DNA of 24,831 nt from an uncultured Roseateles sp. (GTDB lineage: Bacteria > Pseudomonadota > Gammaproteobacteria > Burkholderiales > Burkholderiaceae). Of this stretch, positions 21,993-24,831 are shown one piece after another; positions within the stretch are counted from its first letter, which is position 1; the number at the start of each line of letters is the position of its first letter. Both the position numbers and the translations under genes were made by a program. The stretch is from positions 1-24,831 of the forward strand of contig CAMLKW010000039.1 in NCBI GenBank assembly GCA_946480605.1, written 5' to 3'. The notes below the pieces were generated by a model that was not told the DNA's origin, ran no database searches, and saw only the letters and a list, made by a program, of their open reading frames with translations.

Positions 21993-24209
21993 TCAGCCGG
22001 CCATGAAGGTCTCGAGCTGCTCGGCCGGCATGGGCTTGGCGAACAGCCAGCCCTGGCCTTCGTGGCAGCCCAGCCCGACCAGGTACTGGCGCTGCTCCTC
22101 GGTCTCTATGCCCTCGGCGATGACGGTCAGGCCCAGGCCGCGACCCAGGTTGACGACCATCTGCGCGATGGTGGAGCCGGCGGTGGAGGTTTGCGCCTCC
22201 TGCACGAAGGCGCGGTCGATCTTGAGCCGGTCCACCTGCAGCTGGCGCAACTGGCTCAAGGACGAGAAACCCGTGCCGAAGTCGTCGATGGCCACGCTGA
22301 AGCCCAGGTGCTTGATGTCGGCCAGCACGCGACGCACCAGCTCGGCATCCTCCATGGCCATGGACTCGGTGATCTCCAGCTCGATGCTCTGCCCGGGCAC
22401 GCCGCCATCGCGCAGCGCACGGTCCAGCATGTCGATGAAACCGGGATGGCGGAACTGCGCCATGGACACGTTGACCGCCATGCGGAAGTCGGCATGGCCC
22501 AGCGCCTGCATCTTCTTCAGCTGGGCGCAGGCGGTGCGCATGACGAACTCGCCGATGGGGATGATGAGGCCACTCTGCTCGGCCAGCGGGATGAACTGGT
22601 CGGGCGGGATGAAGCGGTTGTCGGCGGTGCGCCAGCGCAGCAGCGCCTCGGCGCCGATGACGCGGCGGCTGTCCAGGTCCACCTGCGGCTGGTAGACGAC
22701 GAAGAGCTGGCTTTCCTCGAAGCCGGTGCGCAGCCCCTTCAGCAGCTTGAAGCGCTCGCGCGCGTCGCTGCCCATGGCGGCGGAGAAGTACTGCGACGAG
22801 CCGCGCTGGTGCTGCTTGGCGCGCTTGAGCGCGATCTGGGCGTCCAGCAGCAGCTCGGAGCCGACGGCGGTGGACTCGCCCAGCCGCACCAGACCCGTGG
22901 TGGCCGACAGCTGCAGGCGCTCGCCGGACACGACGAAGGGCTCGGCGAACACGCCCTGCACGGTCTCGGGGCAGACCTTGACGTGTTCGCCCAGCACGCC
23001 GAAGGTGTCGGCGCCGACGCGGGCCATGGCCGTGTTCAGGCCCAGCATCTCGCTCATGCGGTGCACGACGGCCTGCAACACCTGGTCGCCGAAGTGCTGG
23101 CCGAAGGCGTCGTTGATGTCGGAGAAGTCGTCGATGTCGATCAGCGCCAGCGTGACGCCGGACGGATCCTTCAGGTTCTTGTCCAGCAGCTCGACGAAGC
23201 GGTTGCGGTTGGGCAGGCGCAGCAGCGGGTCGTTGTAGGCCTGGTCCAGCAGCTGGCTGTACAGCAGCACGTTCTCGAAGCCGACGGCGATGTTGGAGCA
23301 GAAGGCGCGCAGCAGTTGCTGGTCCAGCTCGTCCAGATGGCGGCCCACGTCGACCAGCGCGGCCATCGCGCGGCCCTGACCCATGCCGAAGTACAGCACG
23401 GTGCCATCGTCGTAGAGGTTCTTCTGCTCGCGCAGGCAGCGCTCCAGGCGCTCGCGCACGGCGATGATCTTGACCTGCGACAGCGGCCGGTCGATGAGGC
23501 CGCTGTACTGGCCCGCGGCGGCGACGATGCGAACCTCCTCGCCCGCCTCGCCGTGCACCTGGGCGCAGACCAGGCCCTCGGGCAGGATGCCCAGCAGCGC
23601 GCACAGCTGCGTGACGACGCCCTCGGCAAAGCGCGACAGACCGCGCATGCGCGACAGCGAGGTGCTGCTCTCGACGATCATCTCCAGGCCGCGGCGGTTG
23701 GCTTCCAGCGCGCAGATCTGGCGGTAGGAGCGCACGGCCGCGGTCAGCACCGTGTACAGCCGCGTGCGGGTCAGCTCCGACTTGGTCTTGTAGTCGTTGA
23801 TGTCATAGGCCTGCACCGTCTCGATCTCGGGCGCATAGCCGGGCTGGCCGGTGCGCAGCACGATGCGCAGCGCGTTCAGGCGCAGTTCGTCGCGGATGTG
23901 GCGCACCAGCTGAAGGCCGGCGTCCTCGCTCTCCATGACCACGTCCAGCAGCACCACGGCGAGGTCGTCCTCGCTGGCGAGCAGCTGGCGGGCCTGGGCG
24001 GCGGAGCTGGCGTGCAAGAAGATCAGCGGCTGGCCTTCGATGGTCAGGCCTTGCATGGCCAGCTCGGTGGCCTTGTGGACGTCGCCGTCGTCGTCGACGA
24101 TGAGGATGCGCCAGGGCCGGTCGTAGGGGCGATGCTCCAATTCGCCGTGCTCGGGCTCGTCGAGCAGTTCGAGCAGGTCGTCGTCAACGGCGGGCGTCGT
24201 GTCTTGCAT
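21993..24209 (-). CDS. REC-DUF3369-GGDEF(degenerate)-EAL cyclic-di-GMP phosphodiesterase
   Basis: Cytoplasmic signalling protein of 738 residues from the ATG at 24209; a TTG at 24242 would add 11 residues and is less likely. Order (ATG numbering): receiver domain about 33-160 with ILIVDDDGDVHKAT, phospho-acceptor D89 (VVLLDVVM) and YKTKSE; a GAF-like DUF3369 region about 165-325; GGDEF-type domain about 328-475 starting NDPLLRLPNRNRF, whose active site reads RVGADTFGV in place of GGDEF; EAL domain about 490-735 with AEALLRWR (E521), NVSMAQF, LEITES, AIDDFGTGFSSL, and VIAEGIETEEQ. The EAL residues look intact, so it should degrade c-di-GMP under phosphorylation control, while the cyclase half is probably inactive or GTP-sensing. 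No histidine kinase is adjacent; its partner is elsewhere. Confidence 0.9.
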   Translation of the reverse strand: MQDTTPAVDDDLLELLDEPEHGELEHRPYDRPWRILIVDDDGDVHKATELAMQGLTIEGQPLIFLHASSAAQARQLLASEDDLAVVLLDVVMESEDAGLQLVRHIRDELRLNALRIVLRTGQPGYAPEIETVQAYDINDYKTKSELTRTRLYTVLTAAVRSYRQICALEANRRGLEMIVESSTSLSRMRGLSRFAEGVVTQLCALLGILPEGLVCAQVHGEAGEEVRIVAAAGQYSGLIDRPLSQVKIIAVRERLERCLREQKNLYDDGTVLYFGMGQGRAMAALVDVGRHLDELDQQLLRAFCSNIAVGFENVLLYSQLLDQAYNDPLLRLPNRNRFVELLDKNLKDPSGVTLALIDIDDFSDINDAFGQHFGDQVLQAVVHRMSEMLGLNTAMARVGADTFGVLGEHVKVCPETVQGVFAEPFVVSGERLQLSATTGLVRLGESTAVGSELLLDAQIALKRAKQHQRGSSQYFSAAMGSDARERFKLLKGLRTGFEESQLFVVYQPQVDLDSRRVIGAEALLRWRTADNRFIPPDQFIPLAEQSGLIIPIGEFVMRTACAQLKKMQALGHADFRMAVNVSMAQFRHPGFIDMLDRALRDGGVPGQSIELEITESMAMEDAELVRRVLADIKHLGFSVAIDDFGTGFSSLSQLRQLQVDRLKIDRAFVQEAQTSTAGSTIAQMVVNLGRGLGLTVIAEGIETEEQRQYLVGLGCHEGQGWLFAKPMPAEQLETFMAG

Positions 24210-24303
24210 GAGGGCGAGGGCTTCGGGCGCGGGCGGCGGCAACAGCCCCGCCGTTCAAGAGCCGCAAGGGTAGTGCATCCGCGCAGCCATCGCCACGAAA
24301 AGC

Positions 24304-24320
24304 GCGGGCAAATGTCCCGC
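24304..24320 (-). terminator. Likely terminator of the ygiQ-family gene
   Basis: On the - strand, 8 bases after the ygiQ stop, a 5-bp GC stem (GCGGG/CCCGC; 24316-24320 and 24304-24308) with a 7-base loop is followed by GCTTTTCG. The short T-run after the stem fits a weak intrinsic terminator. It separates ygiQ from the downstream c-di-GMP gene. Confidence 0.5.
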
Positions 24321-24328
24321 AGTACAGC

Positions 24329-24831
<503 letters not shown>

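Noticed and set aside
21973..22000. Inverted repeat CCGGCT/AGCCGG near the end of the EAL gene as a terminator
   Set aside because: Short 6-bp arms, a 16-base loop, partly inside the coding region, and no T-run; chance is likely in such GC-rich DNA.
24210..24242. TTG start for the EAL protein
   Set aside because: It adds only an Ala/Pro-rich segment of 11 residues; the ATG at 24209 is preferred, though neither has a strong ribosome site.

Overview
The window is a GC-rich (roughly 70% by eye), densely packed chromosomal segment. Strong third-position GC bias produces long shadow frames on both strands. The gene content (leucine/isovalerate degradation genes, bioA-F-D-B in the order familiar from Burkholderia, PPi-type phosphofructokinase, HscC with a membrane J-like partner, YgiQ) fits a betaproteobacterium of the order Burkholderiales, perhaps near Roseateles, Pelomonas or Rubrivivax. 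That placement is inference. I saw no rRNA, tRNA, CRISPR array, transposase or phage gene, and no gene-free stretch over 300 bases.

Region 1 (1-11935, + strand) is one long run of tightly spaced or overlapping genes. It begins with the 3' end of the methylcrotonoyl-CoA carboxylase beta subunit, then an exported M48-type metallopeptidase, a GNAT acetyltransferase broken by a frameshift, and a vapBC toxin-antitoxin pair with its own AT-rich promoter region. Next come methylglutaconyl-CoA hydratase, two membrane proteins, the complete bioA-bioF-bioD-bioB set and a small lipoprotein. The run ends with the biotin-carrying alpha subunit of methylcrotonoyl-CoA carboxylase and HMG-CoA lyase. The leucine-degradation cluster is therefore split, and biotin synthesis sits inside it, next to the biotin-dependent enzyme that uses the cofactor.

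Region 2 (11928-15783) holds a BlaI-type repressor and an M56 (BlaR1-like) membrane metallopeptidase on the - strand. Divergent from them is a membrane-anchored AraC-type regulator on the + strand. A clear BlaI-type operator lies between the two directions. The M56 protein has no recognisable penicillin-binding sensor; its C-terminal third is a run of 33-37-residue repeats built on a (G)-D/G-F-E-R-R-E-A-L core. This unusual predicted sensor is the best candidate here for an undescribed signalling system.

Region 3 (15784-17293, +) has three small genes: an exported NTF2-fold protein, an orphan HTH protein and an exported YciI-like protein. A pair of 21-bp-spaced direct repeats follows the AraC-type gene.

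Region 4 (17311-20654) is an HscC-type Hsp70 followed after 2 bases by a multi-pass membrane protein with a degenerate J domain. It ends in a hairpin shared with the convergent phosphofructokinase gene.

Region 5 (20648-24831, - strand) carries a PPi-type phosphofructokinase, a REC/DUF3369/degenerate GGDEF/EAL cyclic-di-GMP protein, and the 3' end of a YgiQ-family radical SAM gene with a likely terminator.
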